Source of the DNA: Effrenium voratum
Lineage: Eukaryota > Sar > Dinophyceae > Suessiales > Symbiodiniaceae
DNA length: 64,000 nt
Direction of reading: 5' to 3'
Assembly: GCA_963377175.1 (NCBI GenBank)
Contig: CAUJNA010002813.1
Span: 47,501 to 111,500, forward strand
The position numbers and the translations under genes are program-made. Positions 13,101 through 29,274 of this stretch are shown here, piece after piece (position 1 is the stretch's first letter; each line of letters starts with the position of its first letter). The notes below the pieces were generated by a model. It did no database searches. It was not told the origin of the DNA and worked only from the letters and a program-made list of their open reading frames with translations.

Positions 13101-16100
13101 GCGGGGCATGGAAGTCTTCACGAAGCGCCCCAGTCGGAACGGGGGCGGGGGGGCGGGAGTTGGGAGAGGGAGTCGGCCAAGCCCCCCGCGACCTGTATTT
13201 CTGCGGTGCTTTTTCGTCTTTTTCTTTTGCCAGAGAGAGCGACGAAGAATTGGCTGAGGTTCAATCCGAGCAGCTTCCATTTCCTGCTTTTGCTCAAGGT
13301 GGGCTGAGCGAGTGGCTGGTGAGAGGGCCCTGGGATTTCGGGCAACATGACTCATACACGTCACAAGACTCCGGACTCATCTCTCATATCGAATCGTGAC
13401 CATCTTTCCTGGGAGGCGGAGCCTCAAGCTCAGAAAGCAACATATCATGTGCCCCCTGTTTTGGTCCACGCACATGAAACATGCTCCCGGGCCTCCCGAG
13501 CGCGCCGAGCTCGAGCAAGTTGGGTTTCGGTGAAGCCAGGCGGGGGTGGTGCTGGTGGCCTACGTGCCGCAGCTCTCCGATCACAAGTCTCAAGGAGCAG
13601 TGGGCAGCTTCGTCTGCGGCATTCTGTGCCCTGGCCGAGCGCTCCAGGTTCTTTCCTTTTCTATTGGCAGCCTGAAGCGTGTGCCAAGACCTCCATACCC
13701 TTTGTGGCTTGAAAAGTCCTTGGTGATTTTCTCTCCTTGTTCTCAGTTCTCCGTTTCTGGGGCCTCTTGCATGATTTTTTCTCCGTGTTTTTCTGGCATC
13801 CCCAAACCAGGTTTCCTTCTGGCTTCCTTTTGGCTGCCTTGGTTTCCGACCCCACTTCACAGCACCCAGTGCCCTCTCGGCCAGGTGCATTGCGCTGTTG
13901 GGGCGGCCCTTCGCGCGGCGCAGCGAGGGGGTCACGCTGCTCTTCGGCTTGGCAGCGCTGGGCTTGGCCTTTCTGCTGCTGATGGTCTCCGAGAGCCATC
14001 TCAATCTGCGCGGGGAGGCGATTCAATTTTGAATTGGTGTGTTGGGAGCTCTTTTTTTTTTTGTTGTGGTAAACATTTATAAGTATGGACTATTTGTCTT
14101 GGAGGCAATTCCCAGTTCTACATTGAAGTCTTTCATCAGCAAGGGGCTGTCCCGCAAATCCAGCCTTATGGCGGCCGCAAGCCAGTCCCCAATTCAACAT
14201 TTCCCAACCAGAGAATGCCGAGGCCTTTCTGTTGGCAATGCTGTCTGCCAAAATGTATCCTTCAAGGAACCCTGGGTGTGGCTCAAAATTCAAGAGCCGG
14301 GGTTCCGCAGCTATTGGTCTTTGTGTCCATCCAAAAACCCACAAATTGGTACCACTTTTTTGAGCCACAGGTCCCTGTCCTGTGGGTTTGCAGGAGCAGC
14401 TGAGTCGGGGCCTGCAGCTGGCGCGGCTGCTGCTGCTGGTGCCGCTGCTGCGGCTGCTGCGGCCCTTCGGCTGCCTGGTGAGTCAGCAGCTGCTGAGGTC
14501 CAACGTTGACGTGAACCAGGACGCGCACGCGAACGCGACCCCCGCGCTCGCTCTCACCTTTTGGAAGGAAGGAAGGCCAATCGTTGTGCGGCGGTTGGAA
14601 GCCCGCAGGCATCGGTCCAATTTTTGGTCTTGATCTTGGCTTGGTGCAAGCCTTCAGGATCAGACCTAGGATTGGCTTGGATTTTGGGGCTTTGAAAGGG
14701 AGCTCCCGGACCTCCAAACGACTGCAAATGGGTCTGGCCTTTTTGATTGTACCCTCCTTGGTCTTGCCCACCCCCAGAAACATGGGGCGCTTCCTCACAG
14801 GGACCTCGAGTCACTTGAGGAGCTGGCGCTGCTGCAGGTGTCCTGGCAGCACGTGCCGCGGGAGTCGCGGCAGGTGCTGCGTGTCAGGGAGCCGGCGGAG
14901 CTGGGCAAGGCGAGCAACATGGGCAAGGCACAAATTTTAAGTGTCTGAAACGCACACAGCTGCCCAGAACCCATGTCTTTTCTTTTTTGGTCGACGAGTA
15001 ATTGGCAGGAATCCCACTTCAGAGCTCATGGCTATGGGTTGAATAGCAGTTGCACAGGCAAAAGTTCTGGACTCCGTGGGATCCCACTTGAAATGAGGGG
15101 ACTACCTGCGGAAGGCTTGCTGTGCCGTTGGCTTCGGGTTTTTCTCATAGATGCAATCAACTTGTGGAGGGTCCTTTGGTCCTTTGGTCGCCCAGTTTTC
15201 GGTTGCAACCTGGACCGTTGTCTTCCCAAGGTCAGGTTCACGGGCGTCGCCAGGGTTGGGCAATAAATGGGTTTTCAACAACCAGATCGTGCCTCAGTCT
15301 TTCAAATGGGTGAAGTCATGGTAGGGGTTGAAGCTTCCAATGAAGTCAACACCTGCAGGTGGCGCTGCCGTGCGGGTCCGTGGTGCTTCCGCTTTGCGCG
15401 CTCGAGGACAGCGTGAGAGTGGAGTATCAGAGCGCCGCGGCATTTCGCGTTCAAGCGGGTTTGGGGAAACATTTGGGTGTCTGTTTTTGAAGGTACACGT
15501 CAAAAGTAAACCACGGAGAAAACCACCATTTGGGTATCTGTTAAGATAGAGGGACCCCCAAAACGGTGGCCTTCCTTTGGTTTTCCTTTGAACCAACCTC
15601 AGAACGGGTATGTGCTCACATTGATGAGTGGTGCCTACAAAGCTCGATCTATTGGCATCAGGGAGATTCCATGTGTATATATATATATATATATTTATGC
15701 CTACATTTCTGCTACCCCCCTTGACATACTTTTCAGGTTCGGTGCCCCAGATTTCCATCTCAGGTCCCGAGGGGCCCATCGTCGGCTGGCTGCCGGTGAC
15801 CCTCTTGGCGCCCCAGCCGGTGGAGCTGAACGACCTGGAGGAGCACATCCTCTGCTCAGCTCCCCGGCACGCGCGCAGGGCGCAGGGCGCGTCGTGGGTG
15901 GGGGTGGGTGGGGGACCCGCTGGTGCGGCTGGGAGATCCGGTTTGGCACGGAAACCCTTGAACAGGCATTATGATCCTGGTGGAAACTCGGATGATGGGC
16001 GTCGCAATCCCATGAATCCGACTAAGTGTGTTTAATAATGATGGTCAAATCGAGACCGTGACATCTTTTTTTTGCGGCTAAATATTGCAAGGCCGCCCTA

Positions 16101-18627
16101 CCTGAAAGTGCATGTTGGCCCAGTCCGGGGAAAGGGCATGGCTCGTAGATCGGGTATCTCACAATCCGCTTTCCGGAAGTGCCGACCTGCTGACCTTTTG
16201 GTTTTGCCATGTGAGCCGATTGTTTGGTCAAGATTCTAAAGGCTGAACTTGCTATTTCCCTTCCTTTGGGCACAGAAACTTGGAGTTCAGGGGTTACCCC
16301 CCTGAGCTCTATGCGAGCGAATAGCAATCTGGAGGGCAAATTCGAACAGCCTTGTCAGCTCAGGATCGTACCGGCACAGATGGACTGAAGGCATTGGGTC
16401 GGGGAGTGACCTTGATCAACCTATTCCCAAAGGTTCCTTTTCTTGCCAGAACCAAAGGGAACCAAGCGAATATGTTGATTAAGGGAACCACAGAGAGCCC
16501 AAAAACACCGTTTCGGGGAACCAAAGCAAAGCCGGACCACGTGACGACGGCATTTTTGGCCCGGGGTCGCATCGAGGTCCCCGAAAGGCCGCCTTGCGCG
16601 CGCAGGTCTCCATCCACTTCGGTCGCGCCGTGGACCTCAGCTGCCTGGAGCTCTGCGCGAAAGGCGGAAACGACGCAGCGGAGGTCACCTGGTCTTTGAC
16701 GTCGCAGGCGCGGGACGTCGCCGTGAAATGAGTTTGGATCGAGTCTCTTGGCCTCAAAAACAGGGCTGAGATGAACACCGAAGCGGGCCAACCACGTAAG
16801 GCAGGCAAACCTGTTTATAGTTCTCGCCTATCTGTTTCAGTTGGCCAACAGGAAGCCAACCATTTTTGGGCGTTGGGCGTTTTTCATGAGAATTCCACAG
16901 GAACCCACCGATTTTTTGGGTCCAAATCTTCATGTTTTGAGCCCCCCTTCTCATTTTGGTGGGTCCCAGTGGGGAGGGAGGAAACTTATGAATACTGGCT
17001 GATAAACCACGAACCAACTGAAAGCAAATAAACAGACTAAACAAAAAAAACACATATGACACTTTTGGAGCCATTTTAATGCAGAAGCAAGTCTGGACGC
17101 AGACTGACGGCTAGACCAACCAAGGGGTATGGGTCAGTGCCAGCACGGGTCCCAAAACCTGTGAGGCGGGGGAGAAGAGCGGCTCGGAGACCAGAACCAC
17201 CACCCTAAAGGCGCGGAGCAAGCCGGGTCGGTCTGTTGTATTTTTGTTTTTTGGGGAGGGTGGAGGGGGATGCTGAGCTTTTTGTGTGTCTTAAGATTGG
17301 TGAACCTCCCTTTTGGATGGTTTCATGGGTTTCTTGCTGAGCTTTTGGGTGTCTTAAAATTGATGCACCCCCCTTATGGATGGTTTTGTGTGCTTCTTGG
17401 GGTCCTAAAACTGGTTGAACCCTCTCTCCAAAAGTGGCGGGTGCAGGTGGATCCTGACAAAAGAGCTGCATCCTTGACTGGTTGCTGAACCCCGCATTTT
17501 ATAATCCAGTTTCACACGTCCGCAGTTGATAATTCGGAGACGTAAGGGAGACAGATTTTGACCTCACCCTCCAATTGGGTCGGAGTGCGCACCAAGTTTG
17601 CCAGGTGTCTCTGTCGCCATGTTCCATGCAGCCCCGCTGGCGAGTCGATGCAGAAACCCTTGAACTTGCATCCTTTGGTCGGGGACCCATCAAAGAAAAA
17701 GGAAACGGTGCCCAGTTGTATGATACCTTACAAAGAGCATCAGCCCGGCCGGGATCCGGAATCATTTTGGAAGCTTAGCCCACGCCCTTGAACCACTCCA
17801 GAAACTGCCTGTCAACCCCCTTAGTTTTCAGCTGGAGCAGGCGGAGAAAGCCAGGAAAGAGGCGAAGCAAGTTCCAGGGAAGTGGGAGGGTCCCTTCTCC
17901 GGCAGCCGATGGAAGAGCGCTCGGTTTCCGCGCGCCATCTGTTCCCAGGGCCGGGAGTTCCTGCAGTACCACCTGCACTGCGGCGTCACCCGCTGCGAGG
18001 TGCTGGTCCGAGGCGGGGGGAAGTCTTCGGGCTCAGGGAAGTGGAAGGGGAACTGGGTCTTCGCAGGTACCCTTTTTGGGGTTGTGGGGAAAGGGACACC
18101 GTGAAAAAAACCAACACATTTGTGGTAGGTCCCCCCCCAAGTTTAGTGACACGCGCATGTGGCCATTAATTCTAGTAGGGAACCACCTCGAAAGTGGTGT
18201 AGGCACATGAATCCCCACTTAAATGATGTCCACCCAAGGGTCCCGAAATAAACTCCATGCCCATATGAAGAACTTGGTTGCATGGGTTGAAAGCCAGGCA
18301 GTGTGTTGGGGTCTCCCTCTTGTTGGAGCGGAAGGTTTCATTGGAACGCGGGACGAGTAAATGAGTAGGGGTATCTATTTTACCACACAACAAATGAGGA
18401 AACGAGCAAGCGGGCGGTTTCCACGCACCAGCCAGAAATCGATGAACTGTAAAGGGAAGCCTCAATGAGTCGACGTTTCAATACTGGCTGAACAATGCTG
18501 TTGGATGGGTCTTGAATAATGCCCTGCCCCATAAACCCCCCACCCCCCACCCCCACTGTCCGCTCCCTTAGGCGCCGACCGCGGATTGCAGCTGCGGCTG
18601 CTGGGCGCAGTCTCGAGTTATGCCTGA
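204..18627 (+). CDS. Gene A: ephrin-receptor-like Cys-rich multi-pass membrane protein (multi-exon, 5' partial)
   Basis: Seen: about 25 GC-rich open islands on one strand, most flanked by AG acceptors and GT or GC donors, many with agreeing phases. In order they encode Cys-rich repeats (204-315, 596-712), a G-F-W-R block with four Cys (3050-3176), an EGF-like G-H-E-G-P-K-C block (4472-4549), a first hydrophobic helix (4876-4983), several more membrane segments (5699-14017) and a soluble C-terminus ending at TGA 18625-18627. Known: Cys-rich blocks followed by a polytopic membrane region is the plan of large GCC2/GCC3 (ephrin_rec_like) proteins common in protists. Inferred: a plasma- or endomembrane receptor or channel-like protein with an extracellular Cys-rich head; ligand unknown. 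Introns contain microsatellites and one introner-like repeat (14273-14370). Weak points are the exons at 12555-12705 and 14216-14275 and the missing start. Confidence 0.6.
596..712 (+). CDS. Gene A exon: Cys-rich repeat, second part
   Basis: Encodes ECSACPSSQQTLGPGSTSC followed by V-C-E-A-G-Y-V-D and C-L-L-C, i.e. seven Cys in 39 residues with the typical 'G-S-T-S-C-x-C-x-x-G-Y' ephrin-receptor-like motif. Phase 0 on both sides. Donor is GC at 713 or GT at 719. Confidence 0.6.
1402..1423. repeat. (CA)n microsatellite
   Basis: About 11 CA units. Confidence 0.9.
1737..1860. repeat. Imperfect CAAT/CAAC tetranucleotide tract
   Basis: Runs of CAAT, CAAC and CAGT/CCGT units; the predicted Asn/Gln/Ser-rich peptides are artefacts of it. 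Confidence 0.8.
3050..3176 (+). CDS. Gene A exon: G-F-W-R / Cys block
   Basis: Follows CAG at 3047-3049. Encodes EGFWRSSASLHPLRC, then HACRGG and VVPCKGSF. 'GxWR(S)..., C...C-x-G-G...C' is the block that in this family sits between the Cys repeats and the EGF-like module. Starts in phase 0 (matches the exon before) and ends in phase 1 at a GTTTGG donor, matching the exon at 4472. Confidence 0.6.
3177..4471 (+). other. Gene A intron, no gene seen
   Basis: No repeat or convincing exon. A short GC-rich part near 3650-3960 is open in places but has no acceptor/donor pair that fits. Confidence 0.4.
4472..4549 (+). CDS. Gene A exon: EGF-like module
   Basis: Encodes QICLPGHEGPKCRQCAPQHF then LRNGLC. 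'C-x-x-G-H-x-G-P-x-C-x-x-C-A' is the membrane-proximal EGF-like signature. A GC donor (GCGCGG, phase 1) at 4550 joins it to the next exon as ...NGLCRACTTEE, preserving a C-x-x-C pair. Confidence 0.6.
4876..4983 (+). CDS. Gene A exon: first transmembrane helix
   Basis: Encodes RACTTEELKRALTPK then a hydrophobic run IAVGVVLSLALPGLAAGAVW, a clear membrane span. Enters in phase 1, leaves in phase 1 at a GTCCGA donor, consistent with the exon at 5699. Confidence 0.55.
5699..5772 (+). CDS. Gene A exon: LLRPPAAWDALRP
   Basis: Encodes LLRPPAAWDALRPCLVREVL then AAVQ; ends CAG|GTGGGG in phase 0, which fits the exon starting at 6696. Probably the amphipathic segment after the first helix. Confidence 0.5.
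6260..6281. repeat. Perfect 22-bp palindrome
   Basis: CCAAGTCTCAT followed by its exact complement ATGAGACTTGG. In a gene A intron. Confidence 0.8.
6621..6686. repeat. T-rich tract before an acceptor
   Basis: Almost uninterrupted T with occasional C, ending at ACGTCGCAG; a very strong polypyrimidine tract for the exon at 6696. Confidence 0.8.
6696..6795 (+). CDS. Gene A exon: membrane-proximal VVQLFGVLSQ segment
   Basis: Follows a poly-T tract and CAG at 6693-6695. Encodes VVQLFGVLSQILPQKQQRSE then KVLSFLQLNLNP. Two donors keep phase 1: GC (GCCGGA) at 6796 and GT (GTGAGG) at 6835. The GC choice gives ...LQLNLNPDIITDSLHPACF, closer to the usual short 'L-N-L...C-F' spacing of this family. Confidence 0.55.
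8154..8287 (+). CDS. Gene A exon: LHPACFLGF and transmembrane helix
   Basis: Follows CAG at 8151-8153. Encodes DIITDSLHPACFLGFTRSR then MAHLLCRPLLPVYALAVLYV, a conserved-looking Cys-Phe turn followed by a membrane span. Ends CAG|GTCCCG in phase 0. Confidence 0.6.
8371..9120. repeat. 750-bp pyrimidine tract of stacked microsatellites
   Basis: In order: (CT)n, CCCT units, (TTCTCC)n to about 8654, (TTTC)n to about 8815, mixed CTTT/CACTTT, (TC)n, (TCGCTC)n from about 8985 and (TCGCTG)n to about 9084. All pyrimidines apart from a few G. In the gene A intron between 8287 and 9397. Confidence 0.9.
9170..9187 (+). repeat. Telomere-like TTTAGGG copies (interstitial)
   Basis: CTTAGGGTTTAGGG right after the pyrimidine tract. 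A second pair sits at 44402-44416. Confidence 0.6.
9397..9462 (+). CDS. Gene A exon: charged segment and transmembrane helix
   Basis: Encodes ADEEKRSKLWVMAQVQVINL plus LL and a GTCAGT donor. A second donor (GTGCCG) four bases downstream gives the phase needed by the exon at 9882. Confidence 0.5.
9882..9976 (+). CDS. Gene A exon: TVSAILAVGECDPD
   Basis: Follows TAG at 9879-9881. Encodes TVSAILAVGECDPDLEPP then VTVPEVDCTT, the Cys-flanked loop ('C...d...v-x-C') between membrane helices. The 3' end is uncertain by a few codons because several GC/GA donors fit. Confidence 0.5.
10124..10160. repeat. (CT)n microsatellite
   Basis: About 17 units in a gene A intron. Confidence 0.9.
10363..10412. 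repeat. 11-bp tandem repeat ACGGTTCCGTG
   Basis: Four copies; each unit is nearly self-complementary (ACGG..CCGT). Confidence 0.85.
10505..10583 (+). repeat. Intron repeat, family C copy 1
   Basis: GTTGGTTTTGAGGGAAACCA, about 35 bases, then GCCTAGTTTGACACTTACCC. The same two blocks in the same order and spacing occur at 49706 and, more diverged, at 47507. In a gene A intron. Confidence 0.45.
10959..11070 (+). CDS. Gene A exon: YLGYVGFMALAGL helix
   Basis: Follows CAG at 10956-10958. Encodes CVYLGYVGFMALAGLRRFEL then LARPLWHPARLCYA. A hydrophobic span followed by basic residues. The 3' end is uncertain (GTGGCC donor or slightly later). Confidence 0.5.
11469..11566 (+). CDS. Gene A exon: cytosolic helix
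   Basis: Encodes RPRRGEAKLPATLKAALLDA then AQVQCRRVLDE; ends GAG|GTGTGG in phase 0, matching the exon at 11692. The acceptor lies in a GCTACCCTCAG string that resembles intron-repeat ends elsewhere in the window. Confidence 0.5.
11692..11805 (+). CDS. Gene A exon: Ala-rich segment
   Basis: Encodes AKAASGKAAASLAAASESDV then AVLAPEDFAERRVLGISE. Phase 0 at both ends; the donor would be GC (GCGCGC) at 11806, just before a run of G. Confidence 0.5.
12098..12158 (+). CDS. Gene A exon: EVAAEGQEAMEDF helix
   Basis: Follows CAG at 12095-12097. Encodes EVAAEGQEAMEDFLEAARGV and ends at a GTAAAT donor in phase 1. It joins the preceding exon in phase 0. Confidence 0.45.
12555..12705 (+). CDS. Gene A exon, frame unresolved
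   Basis: A GC-rich island open in all three frames. One frame gives NYEEFQSLAVHHLF, another VLAEERELRGVPKPG. No choice of acceptor resolves it, so treat it as a probable exon with unknown frame and ends. Confidence 0.3.
13573..13647 (+). CDS. Gene A exon: SPITSLKEQWAASS
   Basis: Encodes SPITSLKEQWAASSAAFCAL then AERS and ends in phase 2 at GTTCTT, as required by the helix exon at 13885. The same DNA in another frame gives VVLVAYVPQL; the phase match to the next exon favours the frame given here. Confidence 0.4.
13885..14017 (+). CDS. Gene A exon: transmembrane helix GVTLLFGLAALGLAFLLLMV
   Basis: Follows CAG at 13882-13884. Encodes CIALLGRPFARRSE then a 20-residue hydrophobic span and SESHLNLRGE. 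Strong membrane segment. Possible GC donor (GCGATT) at 14018. Confidence 0.55.
14216..14275 (+). CDS. Gene A small exon (tentative) before an introner-like intron
   Basis: Between an AG acceptor and the left end of the repeat at 14273. In phase 0 it would read ...CQNVSFKEPW and join EQLSRG of the next exon. Lower GC than other exons; support is only the phase and position. Confidence 0.25.
14273..14370 (+). mobile_element. Introner-like element, family A copy 1
   Basis: 98 bp. Left end TGTGGCTCAAAA and right end TTTTGAGCCACA are a 12-bp perfect inverted repeat. The first 26 bases match the copy at 52789 except for the edges. It fills nearly all of the short gap before the exon at 14394, so it behaves like an intron. 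Family A lies in gene A here and gene D there. Confidence 0.6.
14394..14477 (+). CDS. Gene A exon: Leu-rich helix
   Basis: Encodes EQLSRGLQLARLLLLVPLL then RLLRPFGCL, 28 codons, between TTTGCAG and a perfect GTGAGT donor, phase 0 both sides. Confidence 0.6.
14811..14937 (+). CDS. Gene A exon: LALLQVSWQHVPRES
   Basis: Encodes SLEELALLQVSWQHVPRESR then QVLRVREPAELGKASNMGK. Phase 0 entry after GAG at 14808-14810. The end may be at a GC donor at 14910 or 14938. Confidence 0.5.
15359..15458 (+). CDS. Gene A exon: VALPCGSVVLPLCALED
   Basis: Follows CTGCAG. Encodes VALPCGSVVLPLCALEDSVR then VEYQSAAAFRVQA and leaves in phase 1 at GTTTGG, which matches the exon at 15737. Confidence 0.55.
15737..15895 (+). 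CDS. Gene A exon: VPQISISGPEGPIVGWLP
   Basis: Follows TTTTCAG. Two bases complete a Gly codon, then SVPQISISGPEGPIVGWLPV and TLLAPQPVELNDLEEHILCS. The 3' end is uncertain among several GC/GT donors around 15880-15900. Confidence 0.55.
16606..16722 (+). CDS. Gene A exon: VSIHFGRAVDLSCLELC
   Basis: Follows CGCAG. Encodes VSIHFGRAVDLSCLELCAKG then GNDAAEVTWSLTSQARDVA. A GTGAAA donor at 16723 joins in phase 0 to the exon at 17832; without splicing, the frame would stop at TGA 16729-16731. Confidence 0.5.
17272..17425. repeat. ~64-bp tandem repeat
   Basis: Two full and one partial unit sharing TGCTGAGCTTTT...GTCTTAA.ATTG.TG.ACC and GGATGGTTT. In the intron before 17832. Confidence 0.7.
17832..18066 (+). 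CDS. Gene A exon: long penultimate exon
   Basis: Follows TTTTCAG. 78 codons, starting LEQAEKARKEAKQVPGKWEG and containing FLQYHLHCGVTRCEVLVRGG and GKWKGNWVFAG; high GC, no stops. Ends CAG|GTACCC in phase 1. Soluble, Lys/Glu-rich then beta-like; no family recognised. Confidence 0.55.
18572..18627 (+). CDS. Gene A terminal exon
   Basis: Follows CTTAG. Two bases complete Gly, then ADRGLQLRLLGAVSSYA and TGA at 18625-18627. The phase agrees with the GTACCC donor of the previous exon. Confidence 0.45.
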
Positions 18628-21600
18628 GAGCGTGTTGCAAAGCCTTGGCGACACCGGCATGGTATATAATATATACGTTGGTATATATACGTGGGGCTAT
18701 CGCTCGGAAAAGAAGCCCAGTGGTTTTGAAGCTGTGCAGGGTGACATACGGCTGCAAACAGTCACCGGTTCAGAATGAGCCAACTTGTGGAGTATGTTCC
18801 AGCTGATGCAGACAGCTGCAGACCGCCGTTCAACCTGGAGGCTGACCCCAAAGGCGGCCTGTGGGAAGGTTTGTACGTCTCAGACTGCAGCTGGCCTTGA
18901 TTGCAGGTACTGATTGGGAAGGCAGTTGCCCGGAAGGTAAACGGCACCATGCCATCGCCAAACAGCTTGCCGATGGGCAAGATGAGCTCACCCATGGATG
19001 AAGGTCCCTTAGAGATTCTCTATTTCTAGTTGGCAATCATGGCAATTTGCCCAGACGCCATTTGCAGGCTTGAGAGCAACGCCAGTACATATCTTGCGAA
19101 GCAATATGCTTGGCTCAGGAAGCCGTTTGACATTGCAGCCCAGCTGCAACCAAGGCCCATAGGTGTCCTTCTTGGGCTGTGCTGTTCTACTCATTGAACT
19201 CTATCTTTTCCAACAGGACACCTCGGCCCTAGCGAGCACAATCATCGTCCGATTCAGCTGCGCTCTAAAAGATGTTCAAGCCGAGACTGTAGCTGTTTGA
19301 TGGTGCTGAAGACTGTCGCACTGCTCATGTGCCAAACACCTTTTTGCCACTTCCTAGTCCCTTGGCATGGCAAAGAGAGCCGAATTTGCAGAGTTGCGTG
19401 CCCAATTTTGCAGAACTCTTTTCCCCGACAGCTGAAAGCTCTGGGGTCTTTGCACAGGTAGGCTCCGGGGTGGTCCGGGGCGGCTTTGAGGTATGGTTCG
19501 AGGAGGGTTTCGGGCACGCATGTGGCTCTGCGGCTTCAAGGAGGGCGACTTCAGACCGGTCAGCTGGCTGGGTCATTTCCCTGGCGTGCAAGCCAGGCCG
19601 TAAAGTGACACGCAGGCAAGGCAGTGGAGTGGCAATGGCTGTTGAGAGTCTCAACCTTGCGCGAAACGCTACCGGCTGCGTCCGCAGAAAGCGTCAGATC
19701 CGCATCCGAGCGGAAGTTTGCGTGTCACTTTGCAGTCGCTGGCGTGCCAGGGAAATGACCCAGCTCTGCTTTAAAGCAAGCCCAGCGCGCCAGCAACCGG
19801 GGTTTTCCCGACCGGTGGCACACAGCGGTCCTGACCAGCGCGGCGCGCAAACCCCTCACCGGGCACTGTTCGGCCACCTTCGCTTGTTTTCGGGACAGAG
19901 GAAATCGACGCTTTGGCTCCCTGCCAAAGCTTCGGGCCCTCGCGGCGCTGGATTCGCAGTGTGGCTCAACGCAGATGGCAAGGCAGGAAAAGGAGCCTTT
20001 GCAACCATTCAACCTGATTCAGCCAAATGGGTTTCCTAGATTGCCCCTTTATTCTGGCTGCCGAATGTTGCCCGTTGGCAAGGTGACATTTACAGGTTAG
20101 TGATCTAGTTAGAACCTTTGAGAAGGAAGGGCCTTGGTCTTTTTCCTTGGCCAGGGCTGTAAGATAACAACATGGCGGGGTTGTGCCATCCACCCCCCCC
20201 TTGTGTAACCCTTCACAAGAACCGTTGACTCAGAAGCGAAACCAGCTGACCAGCTCCTCAATGCTGTTTCCAAGGCCCGAACCTGCAAAATCCAACTTGC
20301 ACCCAACCAACCAACCCCAACCACTTTCCGGCGAATCGAGCACATGTCCGGGGCGGTTCGCCACGCGGATTTCCTGACCAGCCACTTCGCGCCTCGGGCG
20401 GAGGGCGGGTGTTGCTCCAGGCCAGGCGGTTGGTTTCCTTCAGCTTCTCTTCACAGGGGGGCCATCATTTTTTTAAGAAGACACCCCCATGCTTGCGGAC
20501 CCGAGCTTCTGGACTACTTGGGTTGGAAAGTTTGGGGACCTGTCTTGTTTTTGGCCAATTCACTCTCGAAGCGACGGGACATTCGTTTTGGGCCAGGGGA
20601 GATCCTTCTTCAATTCGGTCCCAAGGTTTTCCCATGCTTTCCCTCCCATGGTTCCGAGTGGATTACCAGAAAGTAGACCACCCTTCCTTTCATCTTTAAG
20701 GTGTTTTTTTTTGCCACGGGACGGGTTTGGCGATGAAGGCCCATGGACAAAATCCAAAGCACCTGGAAAATCGGGTTGGGCTACTTTGGGTTGACTTGCA
20801 AACGCCCAGACCTTTCTTTGGCTGCAGGGCTTCTTTCTTGTGCGAGGGCAGCGAAGTGCAATTTGGCAATTTGTTCGAACAGTGCACGTTTTGCCACGTT
20901 TCACCCAGTGTTTTGGGTCCCTGTCCCAGCGCCTGCACGGCCCGAGCCCTTGCACATCCCTGGGCCAAGTGGCTCTCTCAGCTTGGGGGAAAAATGGGGT
21001 TTAATCCATTTCTGTGAAACCAGGAAAGCTCTGTTTGGAGTCGCAAGGCCTTATCGCAGAAGGTGCATTCCATGTCTCACCATCCAGTCATCTGCTCTCG
21101 GGTTCACCTATGGGTTTGGGGGTTGCCTGACCTTCTAAGACAACCTTTGCGGCGAACGGGCACCCAGGATCAATCAACCCCTGCTTGAATAGTACGGACG
21201 GACCAAATCGAGCACCAGCTCGAATGGACGAAACTGCATGAATATGTGGATAAGCCATCGACCAAGTGATGCGGGAGTTTGTTCGTCAGGGGGCCACTGT
21301 CGCAGGCGGGATGCCTGCGAGAGCTCTGCGAGCTGAGGCGTGTCGTGGGTGAATCCACGTGGAGATGCCTTGGGGCCCCTGCACATCGGTCGCGCTATCT
21401 CGATTTCCCAGTTTTGGCCAACAAAAACTAGCCAAGTTATTCCCTGGCCCAAAAAGGGCAAACCAGTTGCAGTCGTTTGCGGGGTATCCCGATTCCCCTT
21501 TGTCCTACACACGCCATTCTGTCCGAGGCTACTAAATGGCTTACACTTGCCAGATGTGTCGAAGCTGCCCCCCCAAATGCGCCATGGTCAAAACAAATCT

Positions 21601-22459
21601 TTACTGAGGGGTGTAAAGCATTTTAAGGTTCCGCGAATTCTTTTCCTCTTTGGCCCATCTAGCAAATTTGGCCACCAAAACCATGAACTGCTGGTCATTT
21701 TAGGTGGTTCAGTTCCAACCTGGTATAGTAAGGTCTATGTAATCCTTTGTAACAATGTTGGTAGAGGCAAAGCCAGGCTGTCAAGCGAGTACCAAGTTCT
21801 TAAGTTTGACACTTGATTTCCTATCCGCTGATTTTTGCCAATGGACTTGAAGTGGCACTGCGTCGCGGCCTCAAGCCATTCTTCGTTCTGGAGTGGCACC
21901 GCCTCCTGAGGCGGCGTGGGCAGTGTTGTCAGCCTGGTTGCTTTGGAGTGTTGGTTGGTTTAGGCAAAGAGGCAACGCGAGAATCACGAGTATTTCCAGG
22001 TGGATCCTTGTTTGGGACTTCATACTAACCTGACAAAAGCAGCATGATGGCTGCTTTGGGCTGGTTTCAGACCGGCTTTGAGTGTGGGTTGGTTTGGGTT
22101 TGTTAATGTGCTGTGGCCGTGCAGCCAAAACCCAGCCGGAATCTAGCTTCGGTAGCCTTTGGTTATGACCGTTGGACCGCCTGAAAAATGGACATGAATT
22201 TACCCCGTCCAGGATAAATGTTCACCTCTTCGTCCATTTCCACTTGAACTTGCGCATTTTTTTTGCCCAAACTTAGCGCTGAGCACGCATAGAGCCGTAT
22301 GGGTGGACAGCTCTATTTTCCGCGCCGGGGCTATGCAAAGGTCCTGACATTTCCACGAATTCTTTGCCTCCGAACTACGAATTCTATTATTACCTTCAAC
22401 AGACTCCCCAGGCCAAAACCTCGATCCCGACCAACAAAAAGCGAGCGTGCGACGTCGCA
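18628..22459. other. Intergenic interval between genes A and B
   Basis: Contains the inverted-repeat element at 19567-19764. Two GC-richer islands might be exons of a small gene: about 20339-20408 (AVRHADFLTSHFAPRAEGG) and about 20830-20900 (ASFLCEGSEVQFGNLFEQC, then TFCH); also FANGLEVALRRGLKPFFVLE near 21839. None joins in phase to A or B, so they are left unassigned. Confidence 0.35.
19567..19764. mobile_element. MITE-like element with ~45-bp inverted ends
   Basis: 19568-19614 and 19719-19763 are inverted copies: both contain CTGGGTCATTTCCCTGGC at the outer end and AAAGTGACACGCA at the inner end. About 105 bp separate them. No clear target-site duplication. It lies between genes A and B. 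Could also fold as a long RNA hairpin. Confidence 0.5.
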
Positions 22460-29274
<6,815 letters not shown>

